The notes under the pieces: model-generated
What the model was told of the DNA's origin: nothing
The model's database searches: none
Seen by the model: only the letters and a program-made list of their open reading frames with translations
Shown here: positions 1 through 4,741 of the stretch, one piece after another
Position numbering within the stretch: the stretch's first letter is position 1
Layout of the letters: each line of letters starts with the position of its first letter
NCBI GenBank assembly: GCA_031283825.1
Contig: JAITAZ010000562.1
Span: 1 to 5,368, forward strand
Origin: Planctomycetaceae bacterium
GTDB taxonomy: Bacteria; Planctomycetota; Planctomycetia; Pirellulales; Thermoguttaceae
DNA: 5,368 nucleotides
Reading direction: 5' to 3'
Program-made: the position numbers and the translations under genes

Positions 1-318
1 GAATTTTTTTTCAGAGGATTATTGCAATCTGGTTTATGCGAAGTTGTCGGCAATTGGTCGAAAGACACGATTGGTTTTGATTCAGGATTTTGGTCGAATT
101 ATCGTTTGGCGGCGATTATTATTTTTGTTTCAATATTATTCGGCGCAGCTCATGCGGTAACGAAAATGTATTTTTTTCTTGCGTTTCTAATTTCAATTTA
201 TCTAGGAATAATTATGGTTCTGTTTGACAATATAATTATCCCGATAATAATTCATTCGCTCTATGATTTTTTAGTTCTACTATTGATCAGAAAAAAAGTA
301 AGACAAATATCGACTTAG
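1..318 (+). CDS. CPBP-family intramembrane metalloprotease, C-terminal fragment (5' end outside window)
   Basis: The reading frame is open from base 1 and ends at TAG 316-318, so the start lies upstream of the window. The first residues read EFFFRG, which fits the family's first motif (EExxxRG) with its first Glu probably cut off. FGAAHA (FxxxH, second motif) follows around residues 47-52 and HSLYDF (HxxxD/N, third motif) around residues 85-90. These Glu and His residues are the expected metal and catalytic residues of the CAAX protease / bacteriocin-processing family, which works inside the membrane. The segments between motifs are strongly hydrophobic (AAIIIFVSILF, FFLAFLISIYLGIIMVLF, IIIPIII) and fit transmembrane helices, and the basic tail RKKVRQ is probably cytoplasmic. 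Substrate and role cannot be told from this piece; such proteins range from prenyl-protein processing to self-immunity. A TTG at 22 is not the real start because the first motif lies before it. Confidence 0.85.
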   Translation, partial: EFFFRGLLQSGLCEVVGNWSKDTIGFDSGFWSNYRLAAIIIFVSILFGAAHAVTKMYFFLAFLISIYLGIIMVLFDNIIIPIIIHSLYDFLVLLLIRKKVRQIST

Positions 319-611
319 CTCATGTTACGCAGTAGTTGTACGTCAGTATGCGTTTATTGATCAGATAGGCGGTAATTGATCTGGGGTAGCAAGTGCGTAA
401 AATGAGTTATTAAACTGGTTGTTTGTGTTTTACTATAATTTCTGCAAATATTTATAAAAATTTTAAAATTTTTTCTGCACGCTGTCAAAATAAAACCTAT
501 AATATCAAATATCGACATGGTTGAATTTCTGTAACGATTCGGTTTATGGTTGATAATTTTCCGATTAGTTATAAATTGCGTTTAATTTTGAATTTTAAAC
601 TACCTGCGTTT
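319..611. other. Intergenic gap, AT-rich, no gene seen
   Basis: About 290 bases between the protease stop and the first repeat element. No reading frame of coding character was found on either strand. It holds A/T runs around 449-475 and two TATAAT-like hexamers (434-439 and 498-503), neither with an acceptable -35 box at 16-18 bp. No transcription terminator with a stem and T-run was found after the protease gene. Confidence 0.6.
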
Positions 612-619
612 GAATTTTC
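612..619. repeat. Left copy of 8-bp target-site duplication (gaattttc)
   Basis: The sequence gaattttc sits directly before the left terminal repeat of the element and recurs at 912-919 directly after the right terminal repeat. The next base (g) also matches at 620/920, but 620 belongs to the terminal repeat. A direct duplication exactly at both ends is what transposition leaves behind. Confidence 0.65.
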
Positions 620-678
620 GTAACCGTTCACGAAATTTTTTATTTTTTTTATCAAAAAATTCAAACGTGAATAGTTAC
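620..678. repeat. 59-bp terminal foldback (hairpin) at left end of element copy 1
   Basis: The left terminal repeat gtaaccgttcacg (620-632) pairs with cgtgaatagttac (666-678), with one mismatch and one G-T pair. Inside it, aattttttat (634-643) pairs with atcaaaaaatt (651-661) with one bulge, around a T7 loop. The left end alone therefore carries two inverted copies of the terminal motif, besides the one at the far right end. The same foldback is found at 3518-3575. Confidence 0.8.
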
Positions 679-693
679 AAATTAGCAATCGTA

Positions 694-859
694 GAGACGC
701 AATGCCTTGCGTCTCATTGTTCGATCAAAAGATCACCGATAGAGATGCAATGCCTTGCGTCTCATTGTTCGATCAAAAGATCACCGATAGAGATGCAATG
801 CATTGTGTCTCATTGTTCGATCAAAAGATCACCGATAGAGACGCAAGGCATTGCGTCTC
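694..859. repeat. Tandem array of 48-bp hairpin units (3 full + terminal hairpin)
   Basis: Units begin at 694, 742, 790 and 838, an exact 48-bp period. Each opens with a hairpin (arms gagacgcaa / ttgcgtctc around a 4-nt loop), followed by attgttcgatcaaaagatc and accgata. The last unit is cut after its hairpin. Units differ by only a few bases: gagacg becomes gagatg in units 2 and 3, and the loop tgcc becomes tgca in unit 3. The first hairpin and the last are exact reverse complements over 25 bp (691-715 and 838-862), so the array is closed by inverted ends. Each full unit holds two GATC sites 8 bp apart. Confidence 0.9.
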
Positions 860-911
860 TACATTGGGTTTAGCAATTCAATTCCGAATTTAAAAATCCG
901 TGAACTGTTAC

Positions 912-919
912 GAATTTTC
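912..919. repeat. Right copy of 8-bp target-site duplication (gaattttc)
   Basis: Identical to 612-619 and placed directly after the right terminal inverted repeat. Together they define the element boundaries as 620 and 911. Confidence 0.65.
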
Positions 920-975
920 GATTAGCATTTCCGAAATTCCTAGTACGATTTTATGTAGAAAAACACATTTACAAC

Positions 976-980
976 AAGGA
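976..980 (+). promoter_or_regulatory. Ribosome binding site (aagga) for the 988 gene
   Basis: AAGGA lies 7 nt before the ATG at 988, a good Shine-Dalgarno fit. It decides the start: the later in-frame ATG at 1090 has no such sequence before it, although it would give a more standard signal peptide. Confidence 0.6.
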
Positions 981-987
981 CAAAAAA

Positions 988-2007
988 ATGTATTTTTGTA
1001 ACGATAATTTTAATAGATTGACAGATAAATCTCGGTCATGGGTCAAAGACTCGTTTGACTTGAGAATTATTTTTGTACGATTAAATCAGATGATTTTGAA
1101 ATTGAGTCTGATTTTATCTGCGCAATTTTTAATTTGTTTAGATTGTTATAGCGATAGTTTAGGCGACTGTTTGTGGGGCGGCTCAAACGAAGAAACAGCT
1201 TACACGACGCCGTTTATTCAATCTGGAACAACCCTTACTCAAGCCAATCGACCTCCAATGAATATCGGCGCTCCTGTTCCGTCAATTCAAGTGCAAGCTA
1301 CTCCGTCAACCCGCGATACTATCGTCCCTCAAGCCAATATTCCGACAATATCTCCAATAACCGGCGCCGTCGGTTCAATAGGACAACCGGCAAGCGGAGT
1401 TATAACCTCTCATCCGTCTCAATTAAATTATCAAGGAACAAATCGGACAATCGGTAATGTCGGAGATTCCAGAACCGAAATTTTGTACGTTATCCCGTCA
1501 GACGCTAAATCGTCGGCGGAGGTTTATATCGATGGCAATTTGAATCAGGCGGCGGCTTTGTCAAATGTTGTTCCGCCCGGAACTCCCGGAGCGATTCCAG
1601 TACAACTAAAAACCGTTACAGCTTACAAACCTCGAATCGAATATAAACTACGACTCTCGCCAATAAAACAAAAAAAAGAAACCTTAGTCAATGTCGTTGA
1701 CCCAAGAACAAGACGAATAGTAAAAAAATATTACCAAACCCACGAACAACAAATTACAAACTTGCCGGTTTTACACTGGGAAGAAATCATAAATTACGAA
1801 ACAATTACCGTCAAAATAGGAATTCCAATTAAACAAAATTATCCGCAAAATTACTCGCCAAATGTATCGCCGACTTATAACAGTCCAATTCAAAACAATC
1901 AACCAATATCATCGACGACTCATAAAGTTTTATATATTGATCCAATAAATAATCAATCAACTCAACCTACCTCGCAACCTCAAATTTTTACAACAGATAT
2001 TTATTAA
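988..2007 (+). CDS. Secreted or membrane-anchored low-complexity protein, function unknown
   Basis: 339 residues; I do not recognise the family. The N-terminus has a charged stretch (1-34), then a hydrophobic segment at about 35-53 (MILKLSLILSAQFLICLDC), which looks like a signal peptide or anchor with an unusually long leader. Starting at M35 (base 1090) would give a normal signal peptide but lacks a ribosome binding site. Cys50 and Cys53 do not form a good lipobox. Residues 68-165 are rich in T, P, S, Q and I and probably disordered. Residues about 167-280 look folded: ILYVIP, then a basic segment alternating charged and hydrophobic residues (KPRIEYKLRLSPIKQKK, VNVVDPRTRRIVKKYYQT) and an aromatic stretch (VLHWEEIINYETITVKIGIP), suggesting beta strands. 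The tail (283-339) is N/P/S/Q-rich. This design fits the many export-tagged planctomycete proteins of unknown role. The gene stands alone between repeat-rich gaps, and its stop codon abuts a sequence matching the element's terminal repeat. Confidence 0.7.
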   Translation: MYFCNDNFNRLTDKSRSWVKDSFDLRIIFVRLNQMILKLSLILSAQFLICLDCYSDSLGDCLWGGSNEETAYTTPFIQSGTTLTQANRPPMNIGAPVPSIQVQATPSTRDTIVPQANIPTISPITGAVGSIGQPASGVITSHPSQLNYQGTNRTIGNVGDSRTEILYVIPSDAKSSAEVYIDGNLNQAAALSNVVPPGTPGAIPVQLKTVTAYKPRIEYKLRLSPIKQKKETLVNVVDPRTRRIVKKYYQTHEQQITNLPVLHWEEIINYETITVKIGIPIKQNYPQNYSPNVSPTYNSPIQNNQPISSTTHKVLYIDPINNQSTQPTSQPQIFTTDIY

Positions 2008-2017
2008 ACCGTTCACG
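2007..2017. repeat. Solo terminal-repeat-like remnant of the element family
   Basis: The 11 bases aaccgttcacg are identical to positions 3-13 of the element's left terminal repeat (620-632, 3518-3530), in the same orientation. No partner end or hairpin array follows. The last base of the upstream gene's stop codon (TAA 2005-2007) overlaps it. This may be a decayed element end; a chance match is unlikely but not excluded. Confidence 0.4.
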
Positions 2018-2314
2018 CTTTAATTTTCGCATAGATATACAAGCTCAAGTACCGCCCTTGTGGAAAATTGGTATTAGGCTAAAATTGTCCTTTGACTACA
2101 TTGGTTTTCAAAAACATAATCACTTACAAAACTCAACTCAAATATACGGTCAGCCTTTGACCACAATAACGCGGCTCGTCTATAATTTCGACAACGAATT
2201 TCGACAAATCAAAAACGAAATCATTGAAAAAAATCGCTAACTATAAATAAGCGAAACTCGAAATTCAACTCGCGGGCGGCAGTTCAAAAACAACCAAACC
2301 TCACCCATTATCAA
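2018..2314. other. Intergenic gap carrying the ACP-coaX promoter
   Basis: A frame from TTG 2058 to 2240 (60 codons) is open, and open further upstream too, but it has no ribosome binding site, no recognisable family, and a strong promoter match inside it, so I do not call it a gene. It could be a gene remnant. The rest, 2241-2314, is A/C-rich leader sequence without visible structure. Confidence 0.5.
2157..2186 (+). promoter_or_regulatory. Sigma70-type promoter for the ACP-coaX pair
   Basis: TTGACC at 2157-2162 (5 of 6 to the -35 consensus), an 18-bp spacer, then TATAAT at 2181-2186 (perfect -10). Transcription would begin near 2193, giving a leader of about 120 nt before the ACP start. It is the best promoter match seen in the window. 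The prediction is by pattern only. Confidence 0.6.
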
Positions 2315-2566
2315 ATGACCGAATCAGAAATTCGTAAAGCCGTAATCGATATCCTTGCTGAAATTTCACCGGACGAGGATTTTTCGTCTCTCAAAGACAA
2401 CGTCTCTTTCCGCGAACAATTCGAAATGGATAGTATGGATCTTCTCGATATCGTTCTCGAATTGCGTAAACGTTTCAAAGTGCAAATTCCAGAAGAAGAT
2501 TACCCAAAACTCGATAATATGAATAGCACGGTTCAATATCTTAAACCTCTGATGAATAAAAACTAA
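2315..2566 (+). CDS. Acyl carrier protein
   Basis: 83 residues, normal ACP length. The phosphopantetheine attachment motif is DSMDLLDIV, with Ser40 as the site to be modified by a holo-ACP synthase. The protein is acidic and fits the four-helix fold: helix 1 EIRKAVIDILAEI (5-17), the motif helix around 40-53, and the closing helix near 70-79. ACPs are cytoplasmic carriers of acyl chains as thioesters in fatty acid, lipid or polyketide synthesis. DSM instead of the DSL typical of fatty-acid AcpP, and the absence of fab genes nearby, leave open that this is a specialised ACP, so no symbol is given. The ATG has no clear Shine-Dalgarno, and no other in-frame ATG lies in the sequence just upstream. 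The tandem stop (taataa) runs straight into the coaX start 3 nt later, so the two are very probably cotranscribed and perhaps translationally coupled. Confidence 0.9.
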   Translation: MTESEIRKAVIDILAEISPDEDFSSLKDNVSFREQFEMDSMDLLDIVLELRKRFKVQIPEEDYPKLDNMNSTVQYLKPLMNKN

Positions 2567-2569
2567 TAA

Positions 2570-3466
2570 ATGATCGCTGTCGATATTGGCAACACGCGGG
2601 CGAAATTCGGATATTTTTCTTGTCAACCGCTTCAATCGCGGTTTCCTACGCCGATGTCTTGTATCAGAATTTTGCACGGTAAGAATAAATACCAAAATAA
2701 CGGAAATTTATTCGACGCCCGCAAACTCAATTTGATCGCCGATTGGCTGCAAAATAAACAAAATTGCAACAATTGGAATATCGCAATTACTGCGGCAAAT
2801 TGCAACCCAGATTCTTTAATCGACAATTTCATTTCACTCGCGCCAAATAGCAATTTCAACGTGCTGACAAATGATAATATTCCTATTAACTCAAATGTAA
2901 ATTCGCCAACAAAAATCGGTATAGATAGATTACTCGACGCCCTCGCGGCAACAAAATTTATCGAAAATAAATCGCTCCCAAGAATTATTGAAACAATAAT
3001 TGTTATCGACGCAGGAACGGCAATTACAATAGATGTCGTCAAAATAAATTATAATTCAACTTCAACTTCAACTTCCAATTACGCAACCTTCGAAGGCGGC
3101 GCAATTTTAGCAGGTTTGAAAACATTATCCGTTACGTTAAATCACGCCATAAATAAATTGCCGGAAATAAACATCGCAGATTTCAACTCGATAGAAAATT
3201 TGACATATCCGGCAAAAAATACAGAATCGGCAATTGTTATCGGCATTGTAGGAAGTCTAATTTCGACAATTAATTTTTTTGTCAAAAAGGTCGAAACGAC
3301 AAATTCAAACGAATCAAACAATCAGCAAATTCCAATTATTTTCACCGGAGGAGACGCTCAAATTATCGCGAATTTATACGCACGAGAATTTCCCAATAGC
3401 TGTCTCTCGATCGCGCCAGATTTGACCCTTGCAGGAATTGCTATTACAGTCTTCCAGCAACAGTAG
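2570..3466 (+). CDS. coaX: Type III pantothenate kinase
   Basis: Phosphorylates pantothenate with ATP, the first step of coenzyme A synthesis, in the cytoplasm. The ASKHA-fold motifs are in order: N-terminal phosphate-binding AVDIGNTRAKFG with Asp5 and Asn8 (residues 3-14), GIDR at 117-120 with the expected catalytic Asp119, DAGTAITID at 147-155, EGGAILAGL near 175-183, and FTGGDA at 258-263. These match type III (CoaX), not CoaA or CoaW. At 298 residues it is longer than the usual roughly 240-270; the extra length is partly Asn/Ser/Thr-rich insertions (about 160-170, encoded by a ttcaac repeat, and 242-252). No BirA domain is fused. The start is the ATG right after the ACP stop codons. Being next to an ACP makes sense because CoA supplies the ACP's prosthetic group. 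No terminator with a T-run follows. Confidence 0.93.
   Translation: MIAVDIGNTRAKFGYFSCQPLQSRFPTPMSCIRILHGKNKYQNNGNLFDARKLNLIADWLQNKQNCNNWNIAITAANCNPDSLIDNFISLAPNSNFNVLTNDNIPINSNVNSPTKIGIDRLLDALAATKFIENKSLPRIIETIIVIDAGTAITIDVVKINYNSTSTSTSNYATFEGGAILAGLKTLSVTLNHAINKLPEINIADFNSIENLTYPAKNTESAIVIGIVGSLISTINFFVKKVETTNSNESNNQQIPIIFTGGDAQIIANLYAREFPNSCLSIAPDLTLAGIAITVFQQQ
3055..3072. repeat. Hexamer microsatellite (ttcaac x3) inside coaX
   Basis: Three perfect tandem copies of ttcaac followed by a partial fourth (ttc). They encode the STSTSTS stretch at about residues 163-169, just after the DAGTAITID strand and before EGGAIL. A six-base unit changes length by two residues without breaking the frame. 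Confidence 0.85.
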
Positions 3467-3517
3467 GCGAATTATTTTAAACACGGAAAACATGGAAATT
3501 TTCCTAACGTTTAGTTT

Positions 3518-3728
3518 GTAACCGTTCACGGAATTTTTTATTTTTTTATCGAAAAATTAAAACGTGAATAGTTACAAATTAACAAATGTAGAGACGCAAT
3601 GCCTTGCGTCTCTATTGTTGGCTTAGCCTAAATTCGATCAAAAGATCACCGATAGAGACGCAAAGCATTGCGTCTCTACATTGGGTTTAGTAATTCAAAT
3701 CCGAATTTAAAAAACCGTGAACGGTTAC
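3518..3728. mobile_element. MITE-like element, copy 2 (211 bp)
   Basis: Same family and orientation as the element at 620-911. The terminal inverted repeats are perfect over 14 bp: gtaaccgttcacgg (3518-3531) and ccgtgaacggttac (3715-3728). The left foldback spans 3518-3575. It contains only two gagacgcaa-type hairpins (3591-3612 and 3655-3676), 64 bp apart instead of 48; the spacer keeps an extra 16 bp including ggcttagcctaa. No target duplication is visible (left flank tttagttt, right flank agtaatta). Its better terminal match suggests it is less decayed at the ends than copy 1. It ends 66 bp before the purQ start, so it may lie within the purQ promoter or leader region. Confidence 0.8.
3591..3676. 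repeat. Pair of gagacgcaa hairpins in element copy 2
   Basis: The hairpin at 3591-3612 (loop tgcc) and the one at 3655-3676 are near reverse complements, extending with aatgta and tacatt to a 28-bp inverted repeat with one mismatch. The spacer contains the same gatcaaaagatcaccgata stretch as the 48-bp units of copy 1. Confidence 0.85.
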
Positions 3729-3738
3729 AGTAATTAAA

Positions 3739-3794
3739 GAAATATTCAATAAAATATTCAATAAAATAATCGATAAAATTTTTTCGATAAAATC
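3739..3794. repeat. 12-bp period tandem repeat upstream of purQ
   Basis: Units gaaatattcaat (3739-3750), aaaatattcaat (3751-3762) and aaaataatcgat (3763-3774), then a 14-bp variant (3775-3788) and aaaatc running directly into the purQ ATG. The stretch is almost free of G and C and holds no Shine-Dalgarno, so the purQ leader is unstructured and A-rich. Confidence 0.7.
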
Positions 3795-4601
3795 ATGGCA
3801 AATGTTTTGATAATTAGAGCGCCGGGTACGAACTGCGACATTGAGACGAAGTTTGCGTTTCAGGTTGCTGGCGCGGCGCGGGTTGATGTTTTTCATATAA
3901 ATCGGTTGTTGGAGTCGTCTGGGATTCTTAATGATTATCAGATACTTTGTCTTCCCGGCGGATTTAGTTATGGCGATGATATCGGCGCGGGTAAAGTGTT
4001 GGCGTCGAAGTTATCGCGGAATCTTGGCGAGATATTGCGGTCTTTTTGCGATTCGGACAAGTTGATAATTGGAATTTGCAATGGTTTTCAGTCGTTGTTG
4101 AAGTCTGGATTATTGTTATCGGACGGCGTCGGCGGGTCTTTAGCGACGTTGGCATGGAATGAGACGCCGGTTTATACGGATCGATGGGTTCATCTGCGGA
4201 CAAATAATTCGAGTTGCGCGTTCTTGAGAGAGATTGACGAGCTTTATCTTCCGATTGCTCATGGCGAGGGGCGTTTTGTGCCGATTAACGATTCTACAAT
4301 TTTATCGACTCTCAACCGCAATGGTCAACTTGCGCTGAAATATGTCGAGGGTGAAAATCCAAACGGATCGGTTGCTGACGTCGCGGGAGTTTGCGATCAG
4401 AGCGGTCGAATTTTCGGACTGATGCCGCATCCTGAACGCTTTATTGATATTTTTCAACATCCTCACTGGACGCGGTTGCCCGAACTAAAGTATAATGACA
4501 AAAGCAAAAACAAAAGCAAAAGCAAAAACAATCGTAAAGAATCCAATCGTAGAGGAGACGGTTTGAAAATTTTTCAAAATGCCGTTTCGTATTTTTCGTA
4601 A
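3795..4601 (+). CDS. purQ: Phosphoribosylformylglycinamidine synthase, glutaminase subunit PurQ
   Basis: The class I glutamine amidotransferase subunit that hydrolyses glutamine and passes ammonia to PurL, for the conversion of FGAR to FGAM (step 4 of purine synthesis); cytoplasmic, acting in a PurL/Q(/S) complex. It opens with VLIIRAPGTNCD (4-14). The substrate loop is LPGGFSYGDD (53-62). The nucleophile is Cys95 in GICNGFQSLLKSGLL, HGEGRF is at 156-161, and the triad is completed by His212 and Glu214 in MPHPERF. The C-terminus GDGLKIFQNAVSYFS (254-268) is typical of the planctomycete-type protein, so the gene is complete. Oddity: residues about 234-253 (NDKSKNKSKSKNNRKESNRR) form a basic low-complexity insert between HWTR and GDGL, encoded by a hexamer repeat. 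The ATG has no visible Shine-Dalgarno. No other purine gene is in the window. The first half of the gene is markedly richer in G and T than coaX. Confidence 0.95.
   Translation: MANVLIIRAPGTNCDIETKFAFQVAGAARVDVFHINRLLESSGILNDYQILCLPGGFSYGDDIGAGKVLASKLSRNLGEILRSFCDSDKLIIGICNGFQSLLKSGLLLSDGVGGSLATLAWNETPVYTDRWVHLRTNNSSCAFLREIDELYLPIAHGEGRFVPINDSTILSTLNRNGQLALKYVEGENPNGSVADVAGVCDQSGRIFGLMPHPERFIDIFQHPHWTRLPELKYNDKSKNKSKSKNNRKESNRRGDGLKIFQNAVSYFS
4500..4529. repeat. Hexamer repeat (aaaagc/aaaaac x5) inside purQ
   Basis: Five tandem six-base units, aaaagc-aaaaac-aaaagc-aaaagc-aaaaac, encoding the Lys/Ser/Asn-rich insert near the C-terminus. In-frame expansion or loss would change the insert by two residues per unit. 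Confidence 0.85.
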
Positions 4602-4636
4602 CGTAAATTCATTACCGTTGACAAATGTTTTTCAAT

Positions 4637-4657
4637 TTGGAATCTGGAATTTGGAAT
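4637..4657. repeat. Heptamer tandem repeat (ttggaat, ctggaat, ttggaat)
   Basis: Three tandem 7-bp units of the form ytggaat in the gap between purQ and the OsmC gene. Short heptamer repeats of this kind are common slippage products in intergenic DNA; no function is evident. Confidence 0.7.
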
Positions 4658-4705
4658 TCGATTTCCTAATTAAGAAACTGCGGTAAAATTTTATTAACAA
4701 TTTAA

Positions 4706-4724
4706 CTACAACTATAAGTTGTAG
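4706..4724. promoter_or_regulatory. Inverted repeat, candidate operator of the OsmC-family gene
   Basis: ctacaact (4706-4713) and agttgtag (4717-4724) are perfect inverted 8-mers around the 3-nt spacer ata. The site ends 5 nt before the ribosome binding site and contains tataag (4713-4718), which could be a -10 box, so a bound repressor would block transcription. The half-site core tacaa/ttgta resembles MarR/OhrR-type operators, which often control hydroperoxide-detoxifying OsmC/Ohr genes. The symmetry is seen directly; the regulator is inferred. It could instead act as an RNA hairpin next to the ribosome binding site. Confidence 0.5.
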
Positions 4725-4729
4725 AAACG

Positions 4730-4735
4730 AAGGAG
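4730..4735 (+). promoter_or_regulatory. Strong ribosome binding site (aaggag) for the OsmC-family gene
   Basis: AAGGAG sits 6 nt before the ATG at 4742. It is the best Shine-Dalgarno in the window and fixes the start. Confidence 0.8.
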
Positions 4736-4741
4736 AAAATT

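Larger units (their letters stand above)
620..911. mobile_element. MITE-like non-autonomous element, copy 1 (292 bp)
   Basis: The ends are inverted repeats: gtaaccgttcacga at 620-633 against ccgtgaactgttac at 898-911, 12 of 14 positions matching. It is bounded by a perfect 8-bp direct repeat. From left to right it contains a foldback (620-678), a short unique stretch, three 48-bp tandem units ending in a fourth hairpin (694-859), and a right arm with the motif attgggtttag. The same parts in the same order and orientation occur at 3518-3728, so this is a dispersed family and not chance. No transposase lies inside; any mobility would be supplied in trans. Reading frames across it (for example 610-873, 16-residue repeats) exist only because 48 is a multiple of three. 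An alternative is a REP/BIME-like structural repeat, but the duplication favours transposition. Confidence 0.8.

Noticed and set aside
320..400. tRNA-like or structured RNA after the protease gene
   Set aside because: No cloverleaf, TPsiC-arm or acceptor pairing could be drawn.
694..859. CRISPR array
   Set aside because: The whole 48-bp unit repeats, including the would-be spacer, and no cas genes are present.
610..873. Open frames across the repeat array (87 and 63 codons) with 16-residue repeats
   Set aside because: They arise because the 48-bp unit is divisible by three; the start is a TTG outside the array without a ribosome binding site, and both frames read the same hairpin DNA.
2058..2240. 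60-codon frame starting at TTG
   Set aside because: No ribosome binding site, no recognised family, and a strong promoter match lies within it. Kept only as a possible remnant.
2366..3042. Minus-strand frames opposite the ACP and coaX genes
   Set aside because: They are shadows of well-supported conserved genes on the + strand.
3485..3504. Hairpin ggaaaa / ttttcc after coaX as a terminator
   Set aside because: Only six weak base pairs, and no T-run follows.
4611..4623. attaccgttgac as another element end
   Set aside because: Only about 9 of 12 bases match the terminal repeat and nothing else of the element is nearby.
4618..4646. TTGACA as a -35 box for the OsmC gene
   Set aside because: No acceptable -10 hexamer at 16-18 bp; the sequence there is aatctg.
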